Source of the DNA: Rotaria socialis
Lineage: Eukaryota; Rotifera; Eurotatoria; Philodinida; Philodinidae
Direction: 5' to 3'
DNA length: 64,000 nucleotides
Assembly: GCA_905331475.1 (NCBI GenBank)
Contig: CAJNYU010002054.1
Coordinates: 1-64,000, forward strand
The position numbers and the translations under genes were made by a program. The notes below the pieces were generated by a model, which made no database searches, was not told the origin of the DNA, and was given only the letters and a program-made list of their open reading frames with translations. Below are positions 24,722-36,340 of the stretch, one piece after another; positions within the stretch are counted from its first letter, which is position 1; every line of letters begins with the position of its first letter.

Positions 24722-25013
24722 TCAAGCAAGTCGTTCAAGAGCTTCAATCATTGACACGCTATTTCCTCGTGCGACAACCATGCCGATTGGACGTTTCTCA
24801 CCAGGTTTAACAACTTCGACAGCTTCATCGATAACTAAATTCATAAATGGATCAAAGCCACGTAACACACCAATGACAGTTCGATTTCCATTTAATTTTA
24901 ATTGACATCGTTTATCCATAAATTTTTTTAATTCAGGTGGATTAGCTTTGCCTAAAATTAATAATTCATTAAATTTTAAAAAAGTACTATTTGAATGCAC
25001 ACTTACCACTCAT
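24722..25013 (-). CDS. SNRPG: Small nuclear ribonucleoprotein G (Sm-G), 78 aa
   Basis: Subunit of the heptameric Sm ring that assembles on U1, U2, U4 and U5 snRNAs in the spliceosome. Exon 1 is only 7 nt (25013-25007, ATGAGTG), followed by a 55-nt intron with a GTAAGT donor; exon 2 is 24951-24722. The spliced start is [17 protein letters not shown], matching the family start. Sm1 and Sm2 motifs are complete ([20 protein letters not shown] and [11 protein letters not shown]). Length of 78 aa equals the usual 76-78. The unspliced open frame of 95 codons is an artefact that reads through the intron from a non-ATG start. Confidence 0.93.
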
Positions 25014-26137
25014 TTTCAATAATAAAAATGTTTTTAAAAAGAAATTAAAATAAAATTTTTTTATCTGAAAATAACATCAAAGATTAATTTGACTTTCTGC
25101 GTAATATACTCAATCACAAATATGGATTATTCGTTTGAATAAAGAAAAACAATTTTTCGTTATTATTAAATCAGCAAGTAAAGCTTGTCGCGAAAGATTT
25201 TCTTCTAAACTATGTCGATGTCGATGTAGAAAAGTCAAACAGAAAAAATTTCACAATACTTGTCAGGATGGTCGAATCAAAACATAAGCATAGGTGTCAC
25301 TTGAACACGAAATTTTTGGCGAGTAAAATTTTGATGATGAAAAAGGATTCAATTGAAACCTCAAGAGCAAATGCTCTTATTCTTCTCTCGAATGATTCTA
25401 TTGATAAATCACTAAGATTAGGAATAATAAATAGTTATTTTGATTAATATTGTGTGGGTGTTGTTTACCAAGTTTAAGAAAGTATTAGTTTCATTCAATC
25501 GATTGGGGATTTTGTCGTGTATAAATTGATACAAAACTCACCACTATAAAAAAAAAAGACTCGTGATGTGTATTAAATCCATCTTATCCTAGAGTCAAAG
25601 TTACAAGCTTGAGAGATATCTACGAATTACTAGGATAGATCAGACTTTATAATAATTGATAGGAAAGTATGACATTTACATTTACTATTAAGGAAAAAAG
25701 ACGTTCAAGGACCCTTTTATCTAATTTATTGGACAGATGATTCAAATTGGATTCAAGCCAACAAAGAATACCTAATGTATAACTATCATCAAATCTAATT
25801 ATTTCGAATAACTATTGTGAAGAATAAAAATAAATTTAGCTAATGGAATACAAAAGTGATAATATTTATGAATCTGCAAAATACTATGGAAATACTTCGA
25901 AAAACATATTCAAATTTCGAATACATTCTCTATTCTCATCTATTTTATCAAGCATTTCTATGTACAACAACCGTATTGCGCCACCTTTTCGTTCTATGTT
26001 CATTGAACAAGTCCAATAATCCAATCATTTTTCTCTCTCTCTCTCTTTTCTTTTGATATGCATAATTCTTTTACTTTGAGCTAAAGAAGTGTGATATTTT
26101 TTTCACTTATCCTTCTTTTTTCTTCACATATTTGACA
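25014..26137. other. Intergenic region between SNRPG and PSMD13 (divergent)
   Basis: The two genes start back to back, so both promoters must lie in this 1.1 kb. It is AT-rich, with a TC tract at 26032-26046 that lies about 90 bp before the PSMD13 start. No other gene was seen. Confidence 0.45.
26032..26046. repeat. TC tract upstream of PSMD13
   Basis: Uninterrupted alternating TC, about 15 bases, within the probable PSMD13 promoter or leader. Confidence 0.7.
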
Positions 26138-27336
26138 ATGTCATCTCGTGTTGAAAAATATTTATCTGAACAAAAATCTGTCGGTGGCCCATTCGCTAAT
26201 GAATGGCTTGAATTCGAATCTCTCTATCAAAGTCGTCTGTGGCATGAATTAACACTACGTGTAACATCGTTTGTTCATCGTGATGAATTAAAGCAAGGTG
26301 ACCAATTAAAAACTTTCTATGAAAATTTTCTATCTGATTTCGAACATCGTATCAATCAGTTAGCATTAGTAGAAATTATTATACCTATAACACGAACATT
26401 TAAACAAGTTGATCAAGCTATAGAATTTATTCAACAAATACGTGAAAAAGTTAAAAATAATTCCGTAGCTGTTCTCCTCTGTGATATAACGATTGGTAAA
26501 GCATATTTAGTAACCAAAAATTTAATTGAAACTAAAAAAATTATTGAAAATTTAAGTCCAAAATTCGATGAACTCGATCATTTAACGACAGTTCATTCAA
26601 GATTCTATGATTTAGCGTCAAATTATTATCGTTTTATGGGAAATCATAATGAATATTATCAAAATGCACTTAAATATCTTGGTAAACTAATTAAAGAACT
26701 AACCGAGTGAGAGAGCGAAAGCACAAAAACATAATTTTGATTTATTTAGGTTGTATTGATCTATCAATAATTCCATTGAAAGAGAAAGCTGAACGTGCAT
26801 TCAATCTTGGTTTAGCTGCATTATTAGCTGAAAATGTTTATAATTTTGGTGAAATACTTCAACATCCTGTACTTGATGCACTTAAAAATACACGTGAACA
26901 ATGGCTAATCGATTTATTACAAGCATTTAATATAGGTGATGTAGAAAAATTTGATGCATTAAAATCTCTTTGGCAAAGTCAACCGGATTTACGTATGGCA
27001 GAATTTGTCTTAAAGAAAAAGGCTACATTACTTTGTCTTATGGATATGATATTTGCTGCAGGTGGTTCACGTTCATTAAGTTTCAATGATGTTGCTACAC
27101 GAACGAAAATACCTATTGAACAAGTTGAATTATTAGCTATGAAAGCTCTATCATTAGATTTAATACGTGGAAGTATTGATCAAATTGATCAAAAATTAAA
27201 TATGCACTGGGTTAAACCACGTGTTTTAGATTTAAGACAAGTTGCAACATTAAAAACACGATTAGATCAATGGACAAATGATGTCAAACAAATGTCTTCA
27301 TTAGTTGAACAACAAGCTGGAGATATTCTTTCGTAG
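26138..27336 (+). CDS. PSMD13: 26S proteasome regulatory subunit PSMD13 (Rpn9), 376 aa
   Basis: Non-ATPase lid subunit of the 19S regulatory particle, with a PCI domain that scaffolds the lid. Exons 26138-26681 and 26750-27336 are joined in phase 1 across a 68-nt intron, restoring LGCID. Recognisable family blocks are WHELTLRV, VHSRFYDLASNYYR, RAFNLGLAALL, HPVLDALKNT, QWLIDLL, and the C-terminal PCI/winged-helix part GSIDQID...WVKPRVLDL ending VEQQAGDILS. Length equals human PSMD13 (376 aa). The start is the ATG at 26138; an earlier in-frame TTG is not used. Confidence 0.95.
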
Positions 27337-27473
27337 GAAAGAAAATGATGATAAAACAGACAAACATTTGATTGATAAAATGAAATGCATTGCATTTTTA
27401 TTAGATAAGAATTTTCTTGTATTTATATATAAGATTGGTGTTTCTTTTTTAGTTAAAACGATATGTTAGATAA

Positions 27474-27479
27474 AATAAA
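27474..27479 (+). terminator. Poly(A) signal of PSMD13
   Basis: AATAAA about 140 bp past the stop at 27336. Confidence 0.4.
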
Positions 27480-29036
27480 CAAGAAAATTCTGTTTTTAAC
27501 AGTTAGGAAAATGTTTAAAAGACTATCATCAAAACTTAATATGTAGACGTCGAGAAAATCGAACTAGATCATATCTACCTTTGACCCATGTCATTTACTA
27601 TTAAGTGTTACATCATAGACATTCGATGCATACATAAGCAGATACATAGTTGATTGAACATCTCATACTTATGAGTGCGAGTTTATATGATTAGTTATAG
27701 ATTGATTAGTATTTAGAATACAATGATCGATGATTGAGCTTTGAAGTACACTATAGATGCTTCACCGCATGGGATTGTTGTTTATTTAATATCAGCAATG
27801 ATGTTCTATACGCTTCTCCATTGAAAGACGTTTTTTTGGTTGCTTTTTGAGAATTTGTTTCTGTAGTAATTCGATAGACAATCTTATTCTCGATAAAACT
27901 GTGAACTTTTATTGTCAAAACAGTTCTTCTTTGTGAAAAATTACAAAAGACTATCATACCCTGGGTAGTTCCAGTACAATTTGTGGCAAGTATTTATGAA
28001 TAGAAAAGTTTCTCTTTTGTGTTTCCACGATGTTGCCGAAACCCATTGTTATTGTCTTTCAATAAAAAAAAATAAGTTCAAGCACTCGTGCCTAACAGTA
28101 TTTGTTTCTGAAAACAATGGAATGTAGTTTCCTCTAGGCACGTTCATTGTTATTCTGTAAGATGAACAACTTCATTCAGAAAAAAATAATGTAAGAATTG
28201 ACTTGAGAATTCAAAACAATTTGATTCTGTTGAAATGAAAAAAGAGCCAACCGGAGTATCCTATTAGAAAATCTTGATTTTTTAAGTAACCTCAAATAAG
28301 TTTGTCACAAATATTATTGGCAGTTTTAGATGAAGCTGCTATAAGATCTTGACATCATGTCTTTACTTATTTTTTTGATTGTGATAGTTGAACAACTGAA
28401 TAGATCTAAGTCTTTTGCATTTAGGTTCGACATGAAAACAAAACTTATTTGAATGTTAAAGTCGACATGTTTATGGTACCAGCAATTCTTTATAGAATTA
28501 TATCGAAGTATTTCAATAGTAAGAAACGATATTGTCTCATCCAGTTTTTGTGAAGTGCTGCTGTTTCATGTCCAAAAACACAGAGCAACTGTTATTGAGT
28601 ACTAGAAAGTTTTTGTGTAATGATTTGCATTGAGTTTCTCCTTTGTTCGTAATATACATTAATGTGATAATAGTCTCATGATTTGATTTTCCTAATAGTG
28701 TTGATCTTGTCGTGATGCTCATATCGTTGAAAAATTAAAAAGTCGATGATACACTACTTGATCATATTGAAGAATAAATCTTTTGCATTTTATGATCCAA
28801 TAAGAATTATATATAAAATAGATTTAAATGTACCGAAAATCTGCAGTTGTTCTGAAGCTAATAACGTTGGAAAAAATATACAAATTATGTTTATCGAATG
28901 ATCAAAACCAAACATTTATCTTAAATGTCATCTATCAACAACTGCTACAGTTCGCTATTTTATATCATTATATATAAATAAACAAAACCTTTCAGCTTTT
29001 TTCTAATGGCTGTGAAATCGATTTTTTTGCTTGCAG

Positions 29037-29410
29037 GAAAGTCCTGATGTCATACGTCATAGTATTGAGTAAGAAAATGTCCCTAAGCTAAACGAAAGAT
29101 CACTATATCCATTATTTGCTGATGGAATTAGAAAAAAAAAGATGATCAAGAAGTTGTCATATTTATTGTTGACTATGCAATTGACGATTAGAACATCTAC
29201 TCATTAACTAACACCGGCAAATCATGGTTGTACTCTGATCAACGTTAAGATAGTAGATTTGCATATTGTGTTACAAGTAGTAAATTACCGGAAAGCTTGG
29301 AAAAACATATCTACTATAATTATAGATCAGATCTTGTTACTTTACTGATTTGGATTGGAACGAATGACAAAAATCCAATTATAGATTCTACCAAGCATAA
29401 ATCAACCTTT
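29037..29410 (+). pseudogene. Decayed coding fragment, family unknown
   Basis: After a good acceptor (TTTTTTTGCTTGCAG at about 29022-29036) a frame reads about 40 codons (ESPDVIRHSIE, one stop, then NVPKLNERSLYPLFADGIRKK). A run of A at about 29133 shifts the frame, after which about 95 codons follow with only two stops (containing FAYCVTSSKLPESLEKHIYY and WIGTNDKNPI). The composition is protein-like rather than random AT sequence. No family was recognised. It probably derives from an inactivated gene or insertion. Confidence 0.4.
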
Positions 29411-32400
29411 ATCTGCAGATAGCATGATATAGAAAACTATTTATTCTAAATAATATATTATGTTTTCCGATTTTTGTTTTTGACGATCTGTTTATAGAGT
29501 GGAAAGTTATTTCTCACTAAGACAACTTATTAGATCAATTTGAGAAAAAATATTTTATTATTTTTTATGAAAGAATGCTGCCTTCCCGTCATTGTACTTG
29601 ATGAGTATTTATTTTGGAATCTAAATACTGTTCCACTTGACTATTTCATCCAGGAAATCACGAAGAGACAAGTAGAAACATATTAAACGTCAATAATGAT
29701 TAGCTAGGAAAATGTCATTGAACAGAATAGGAGAATTTTCAGTGCGACGTGATTGACAATACACTGGAGTATTCAATAGAATCCTCTAAATTAGTTTACT
29801 GTATTCGTGATTGATATATATTGAACATTCATTCTATGAAAGTAACATAAGTGATGCTTTTTATTTTTTCTTGTATAGGACGCATTTCAATCGAACTTAT
29901 TTTACAGTGATATGCGAGTCAAAAACAATAATTTCACGGTTCATAGGATACAATTAAAAGAAAACCCCATTATTGTCTGACATATGATCGAGTCAGATAT
30001 TGCCCTTTAAAAATCGTTGAAAGCATTACTGACGCTTGTGTTTCTTTCAAGGTTAGTTTGTTTACTTTTATATTTGACGCATTATTTTGCGAGATTCGCT
30101 TTTGCGTATTAATGATCTTTATTATTTTCCGTCAATCTTTTTTTTATTAGTAACCAAGTACTGAAGATCAATGATGCAATCAAATGATTTTAGATTGGAA
30201 TGAGGCTAAATCGCGTGTTGATGATAGTCATAACTAAACGAAAGTAAAAATGTAACCGTGGATGATTAATCATCATCAAATCATACGTAAATACTGTTGG
30301 TGGAGAATATTAAAGATAGAAATGAATTATGGGATTCGATAAAAATGATCTAATTAAGATCGAATACTAATGGCAAACCTAATGGTTCAGTGAGAAATCA
30401 TCTCAATGTGTCATATACATTATTATGTCTTACGTGTTATTTGATTCTTTCTTGATTGTATTTTACTACAATGAAAGGTCTCGAAATCAAATTTTATTTA
30501 AAAAAAATTAAGCTGTTTCTTGCGTGACAAAAGGCTAGATTGTTTTTCTGAGCGTTAATTTTTTGTTAACATACTAATCCCGAGGAAACATAAATACTAT
30601 AATGGAAATAAAGAAACAAAAACAGTAGGAAACTGAATTACCATAATTTAGTGTCGTGCTATTTTTTTCTGAGTATTCTTTTAACATGATGCATATAATA
30701 AAGCAGATGATGATAAGGAAACATACGGAATGAATGAAACATCAGTAATAAATGCCTTGTAGACATCACGTAGCAATCGAACAAAAACAAGTTAAGCTAT
30801 GCAAAAAGTAAGAGTATAATTTATAAATTTAGGATCCCTATGAGCAACAGAATTATAGTTATTCTTATCATCCACTATTGGATTTTTACAGAAAAAAAAA
30901 ATGTTTTTTTTGACTGTTTATGATGGAATGAGGAGTTGTTTTCGATAAAATAAAAACAAAAGAACATGCCAACAAAATGAGACGATATTTGATGCCATCA
31001 TCGTACTAATAGCCTCTTTATCTTGCGTGATTGTTTCCATTTTTCCTTTGTGTAAACGTGAGTCTTTTCAGCATCATTAAATTGTTGCTAGATAGTTTAT
31101 GAAACAATTGTTATATGGCTTAAAGATACGTTTATTGTCTTACTTCAATATTTCAATATATTATGGTAATTTCATGTAGTAGGAAAAGGTAAACTCAATT
31201 GTTTGTTCTAGTAATCTTCAATAAGTTCTCTTGTTTTCAACTGTAACTGAGTCGTTATTCTGATTTGACGCGCTCTCTAATAAATTCTAAATACGATTTC
31301 TTCAAGGTAAGGTATCTACTTTTATTCTTAATTCATTTTCACAGATAATTATCACAAAATATGTCAGTGAGTAGACTTCATAATCTGAGTCATTTTGAAA
31401 GTTCATCAGCTGCTGGCTAAATTATAAAGACGTTTGCACTTTGTATTGAAGCATTTTTTAAATACAAAACAAAACTTCTGCAAAATTTTACAGTAGATTC
31501 GCAATGCATTTTATTTAAGTTGGTTCTATATTGTTAGATTTTAGTAGTAGAGATCTCGTTTCGGTGCTACGAATGTCTCTTTTGAGTATGTTTACTGATG
31601 ATGAAAATTCAAGTTTTATTGAAAGGGGAGTTCTTTGTCATAAAAACAAATATGTGTCAGTATATAGTTTTAATATTGAAATGAATTTTGTTTTCTATCA
31701 TTAGTATCAAACTTATCGAGTACAAATTAAGCGAATAAATTCGGAATAACAGCCTAGATAAATTTATTCATTCATCAAGAATGCTTATTACTCGGGAAAA
31801 AAAACAAAGTTTGATTTCGATTTCTATATGAAAGTATGAAATATATTTATTTATATCCCTAGTAGAAAATTTTCAGTTCATAGACAGAAGAAGGTTCGAA
31901 CATATATTTGTAAAGTAAATAAGAGACTAGATATAACACAATAGCAACAAATTATCATAATCAAAAACAAAATTCAAATATGCCTTTGATTTCGGTCAAA
32001 GTTCTGAAATACAATCTTCGAATGTTTTTAGATAGATAACAACAAAACAACAGACTAGGAATTCAACCAATAAACTAGAAAGATATAACATTCTTTCTCT
32101 AAAAAAACAAAAATATCATATTTCGTGGTCTAACTGCTAGAATAATTATGAAAATCTAATCAATTTTGCCATTTTTAACATATAATTTTGTTAACATCAA
32201 TCTTTAATAGTGTGCACTCTAGATTGTCAAGAGAACAACTAGTCCATGTCGAAATATCAACCGAGTGTGTTAAAACATAAAATCAATAAAGCAAAGTGCA
32301 CATATTTCTAATCAAATAGTCAAACATTATATTCTGATATCTAACTTTACAGACGACCACTTCAATTAGATGTTGACTTCATAGGAAAACTATATAGATA

Positions 32401-34130
32401 TAACAAACAAATCATACAAAAAATCTTTTTGTGATTATTTGTTTATGGAAGCAACTTATCAACTATCGTGCTACTTACATACGAAACGTCTGATTTTGTT
32501 GCTTCTACATAATTAAATAACTATTATGCTAGATAGATAGTTGTAGATTTTATAATAAAAAATATAAGAAAACGAAAGGATAAATGCTGATTTTTTGTTG
32601 TTGCAATGTCTGATTATAGGAACATTTTTCCTAGTGTATTGATTTTTATTCTTTCTAATGTTACGGAAAATTATCTGTGTCAACAATTTAATCACCTCAA
32701 TACCATTTATTGAATTGCAAAAGAATGGAAACAGAACGAAAATAATCATCATCTGAAAATTTTCTTCTCGCTCTCATCATAAAATTGTTAGTACGATAAA
32801 AAGAAAAGAAAAAGAGTAGACTATAGAAAAGAACAAGACAAAAGCAAACTATATAAGTACTAGGGAAAAGAACGAACTAGGTTTTCATATGAGTTCTCTT
32901 AAACATTTGATCAGTTTCATCGAATTACTAAAAATTAAATAATATCCTTTATGATAAACATGAATAGAATTCACAATGAATTCGCATTAATTCGATGCTT
33001 CGCGTAAGCTAATTCTTATTCTAGTATGTGTTTTAGTTTTGCTATTCGATTTCCCACATCGATTTTACAACAAATTTTTTGTATCATTTAAATTCTTTTG
33101 ACTTTATATATCTAACAATATATTTGGAAATAGGCAGATAATAGGTAAAGAGAATATAGCCTACAAGCCATACTCATCAATCATTTTTCTTCATGTGTTG
33201 TCACAAATAGGCTGGATACAATAATTTGAATAACAACAGCAACAGTCGATGCAACTTAGTATTATTATTGTTTTTTGTTTATATTACTAAAACGAAAGAT
33301 AATGAATTTCTATAGTTTTTTTTCTGTTGTCTTTTGTAAAATTCAAATCCTTTTATGCATAAGTGGAAGTACTGACATGCTAATACAAATGACTGTTTAA
33401 TATGCACAAATAAGTATATTAAAATACGAAGCATCATTCATTTGATGAGTACAGAGGCGTCAGAAGGTTTTATTTCAGTTACATTCATATATACAGATAC
33501 GCAAACACACATATATATCTACATGTAGTCAACATGCTAGGTTTTTTTTCTTCTGTTATATAGAAGATACAGAGGCGAGACGGTTGACACTGATTCGTGC
33601 TTGCTTTCTATTTATTTTGCTTTCAAAGTTGACACATTATCGCAACTTGCTTGAAGCAATTATCATGCTTATGAATCAGAGAAAAGCAATCTACACCCAG
33701 AAAATACCAATCATATCGCTATGCTGGCCTGCTACTCTGACACTACTTATGTTGATAAACCAAAGGCAAGAAAAATAAAGAAAAATGCTTTTTTATCTTA
33801 GATTTCCCATATGAATATTTTCTAATAGCTTCGCTGAAGTGAGTTTGAACTCTTGGCGTGATGTATTTGTTAATTCAGAAGTGCTGCATGAACTCCTACT
33901 TTCAATTATGAATATTTTCTTTTCTTTTCGTCTTTTTCACCTAGTTTCTGTAGATTGTTTCTTGAGATATATATTCATAAATAAATTCATTTTTCTTTTA
34001 CGTTTTTTATATTTAATACATGACGATCTATTCTATATTTAAAAAAGACAAGTACCATTTGAAGAGTACTTGATTTTTTCGGTTTATACAAATCAAATTA
34101 GCTTTTCATTACTTTCAATCAGTTAGTATT

Positions 34131-34147
34131 TATATATATATATATAT
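34131..34147. repeat. TA microsatellite
   Basis: Alternating TA for about 17 bases in the gene-poor stretch upstream of the 7TM receptor. Confidence 0.75.
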
Positions 34148-34390
34148 CTTTCTCATTTATCATTCATTCAACACTAATATGCAACGATGGACAGAAAAAG
34201 AAAAAAATTCATGGAAGTTTTGCTAATACTACGTAGTTTTCTTCTTAATCGTTTTATGTCTTAAGCAAAGATGAAAAAATGTCTCTATCTGACTCGAGAA
34301 ATCAAGAAAATAAATGATATCTAATTAATGACAACTAGATCAAAATTCTATTTCCTATTTTTCTTCTTCGTTCTAGATCAATCGAATACA

Positions 34391-36283
34391 ATGATTTTAA
34401 CTAGAGAAAGTATTGATCCATGTATATTGTGTAATGTTCTTGCTCCGATCTTTATATGTGGATTTTTCAGTAATATTATATGTATAATAGTTTTTCTCCG
34501 GCAACGTTTTCGTACACGTTCAATAAGTGTATATTTTATTGCGCTATTTTTTAATGATTGTATACTTTTATTTATATCTCATGTTGCGAAGATGCTCATA
34601 TTTGATGCGTCAAAATCTTGTTGGTTTAATATTTATTTATCAAAATTTATTGATATTATGCACTACTATGACTTAATTGACCACGGAGGTTTATCAGTAC
34701 TTACTTATAATACAACATATACGCAAATATCTATGCTTATTTTTATGTTTATGTCGATACAACGTGTTCGAACATTTTCATCAATATCTTATCGTGAAAG
34801 TCGTATGTGTGCATTTATGCTAACATTAATTGCATTTATATATGGAATCACTGTGTCTTATATGCAACTTTATGATGGATTTTGTGTAAAAGAATTAGAA
34901 TTAAATCAAAATCAAAATTTACAAGTTAATTTATTAATTAATGATACAAAAGATGTGATTGATGAGCAATGTTCAATGATAACTATGAATAATACAGGTA
35001 ATAGAAAATGTAATGAACTTGAGAGAAAATTGGAAGTGTTTCAAAGTAAAAACTATACATAGTATATTCTTGAGACCTAGCATTAAAAACAAAATCCTCG
35101 GATATTTCTGTATTGATTTTTGTTATATTCTGGTATCGTCCGATGTAATTTGAAATTTATGAAATATATTTTAGTATTCAATTTAACAGCAGCCATGTTC
35201 CCATTTAATACTGTTTCTCATCAACCTTACCTAATATATCCAATAGGAAATGAATCATTGAATAATAGTACCGATTCAATGTGTCATTCGGACAAAGATT
35301 GGCACCGTATACGACATCGGACTGTTGCATATGTTTATCTTCAACCCTACATGTCGATTGATTGGCCTGATGAATATGCTAATCGTTCTGACTGTGCTTT
35401 GGAAGAAATTTTACCAAAATATCTTCTTTCAGCTATAGATAATATAACACGACCATTATTACAATCACGTCCGGGTAAAGATTATTTCCTCGAACATCAA
35501 TTTTGTACTCAAACATTGCATTTTATTGATACGTACGCTAATTGTTCATTTCCTATATCAGCTAACACTTTCAAAAAGTTTTATCAATTTCTATATGATC
35601 GTCGTTTATCATTAAAAAATCGTTATACAATTGGTTTTATCATTGGTACATTCATACCCTCATCTATATGTATAATATCATCATTTATGTGTCTTTATTA
35701 TATATCTAATCAACCGTTAATACGTAAACATAGTCATTCACGTGCTGAACTTCGTTCGTTATCGCTTATTTTAGTCGAAATTTTATTAAGTTTAATGAGT
35801 GCATTACAATCGTATGTAATCAATTTTTTTACATGCCATCGTTTACTTTTTCGTATGCAATCAGATAATTGTTATGGAGAATCAAATCATAATATCCTAC
35901 CAATGTTTCTCGGTAGTATACTTGAATTATTTACATCGACATCCAACATTCTTATTCTTATGATTTGTGGAGCACAATTTCGTAATGAGCTTATTGAAAT
36001 TCTACATCTTAAAAAATTATTTTCGAAAAGGAAACAAAAACAAACGAATGACGAACGAAACGGTAGTCGTAAAAAATCAAGTCTAGCAATACCTCTGCGT
36101 ATTGTAATAAAATCTAGATCAACACAAAGTAAACTGAATAGAAAATCTGATATTATTCATGATCCATCCTTAGACTCCCTAATAGGAGTACCTGGACAAC
36201 ATACAGATGATATTTGTATGATAGAAAATGAACAACAATCAGATGAAACAACTCGCTATCTGATTAAATTGACTACTGTTTAA
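34391..36283 (+). CDS. Seven-transmembrane (rhodopsin-like) receptor, 571 aa
   Basis: Exons 34391-34997 and 35175-36283, phase 1, 177-nt intron. Hydrophobic segments: TM1 ~14-36, TM2 ~46-70, TM3 ~104-126, TM4 ~138-160, TM5 ~353-377, TM6 ~396-420 and TM7 ~442-466. The end of TM3 has QRV where DRY is usual, and TM7 lacks a clear NPxxY, so this is a divergent receptor with no identifiable ligand. The loop between TM4 and TM5 is about 190 residues, with many N-glycosylation sites (NES, NST, NRS, NIT, NCS) and several Cys, far longer than usual. The C-terminal tail is basic, then Ser-rich. The start at 34391 follows a pyrimidine-rich AG, implying a spliced 5' UTR; the in-frame ATG at 34328 lies upstream of it. 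The exon 2 acceptor was chosen because an in-frame stop precedes it. Confidence 0.75.
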
Positions 36284-36334
36284 AAATATATTTGGAATCT
36301 TATCTTTTTCTTTAAATATTGTTCTCTTTTATCA

Positions 36335-36340
36335 AATAAA
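36335..36340 (+). terminator. Poly(A) signal of the 7TM receptor gene
   Basis: AATAAA about 50 bp past the stop at 36283. Confidence 0.5.

Larger units (their letters stand above)
27480..34390. other. Gene-poor 6.9-kb stretch
   Basis: No intact gene recognised on either strand. Open frames at 27751-27957, 28537-28722, 32513-32752, 33584-33778 and 33839-34042 lack splice context and family resemblance. The only coding-like sequence is the decayed fragment at 29037-29410. A TA microsatellite lies at 34131-34147. The last part must contain the 5' leader of the 7TM receptor gene, which appears to be spliced just before its ATG. Confidence 0.45.
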
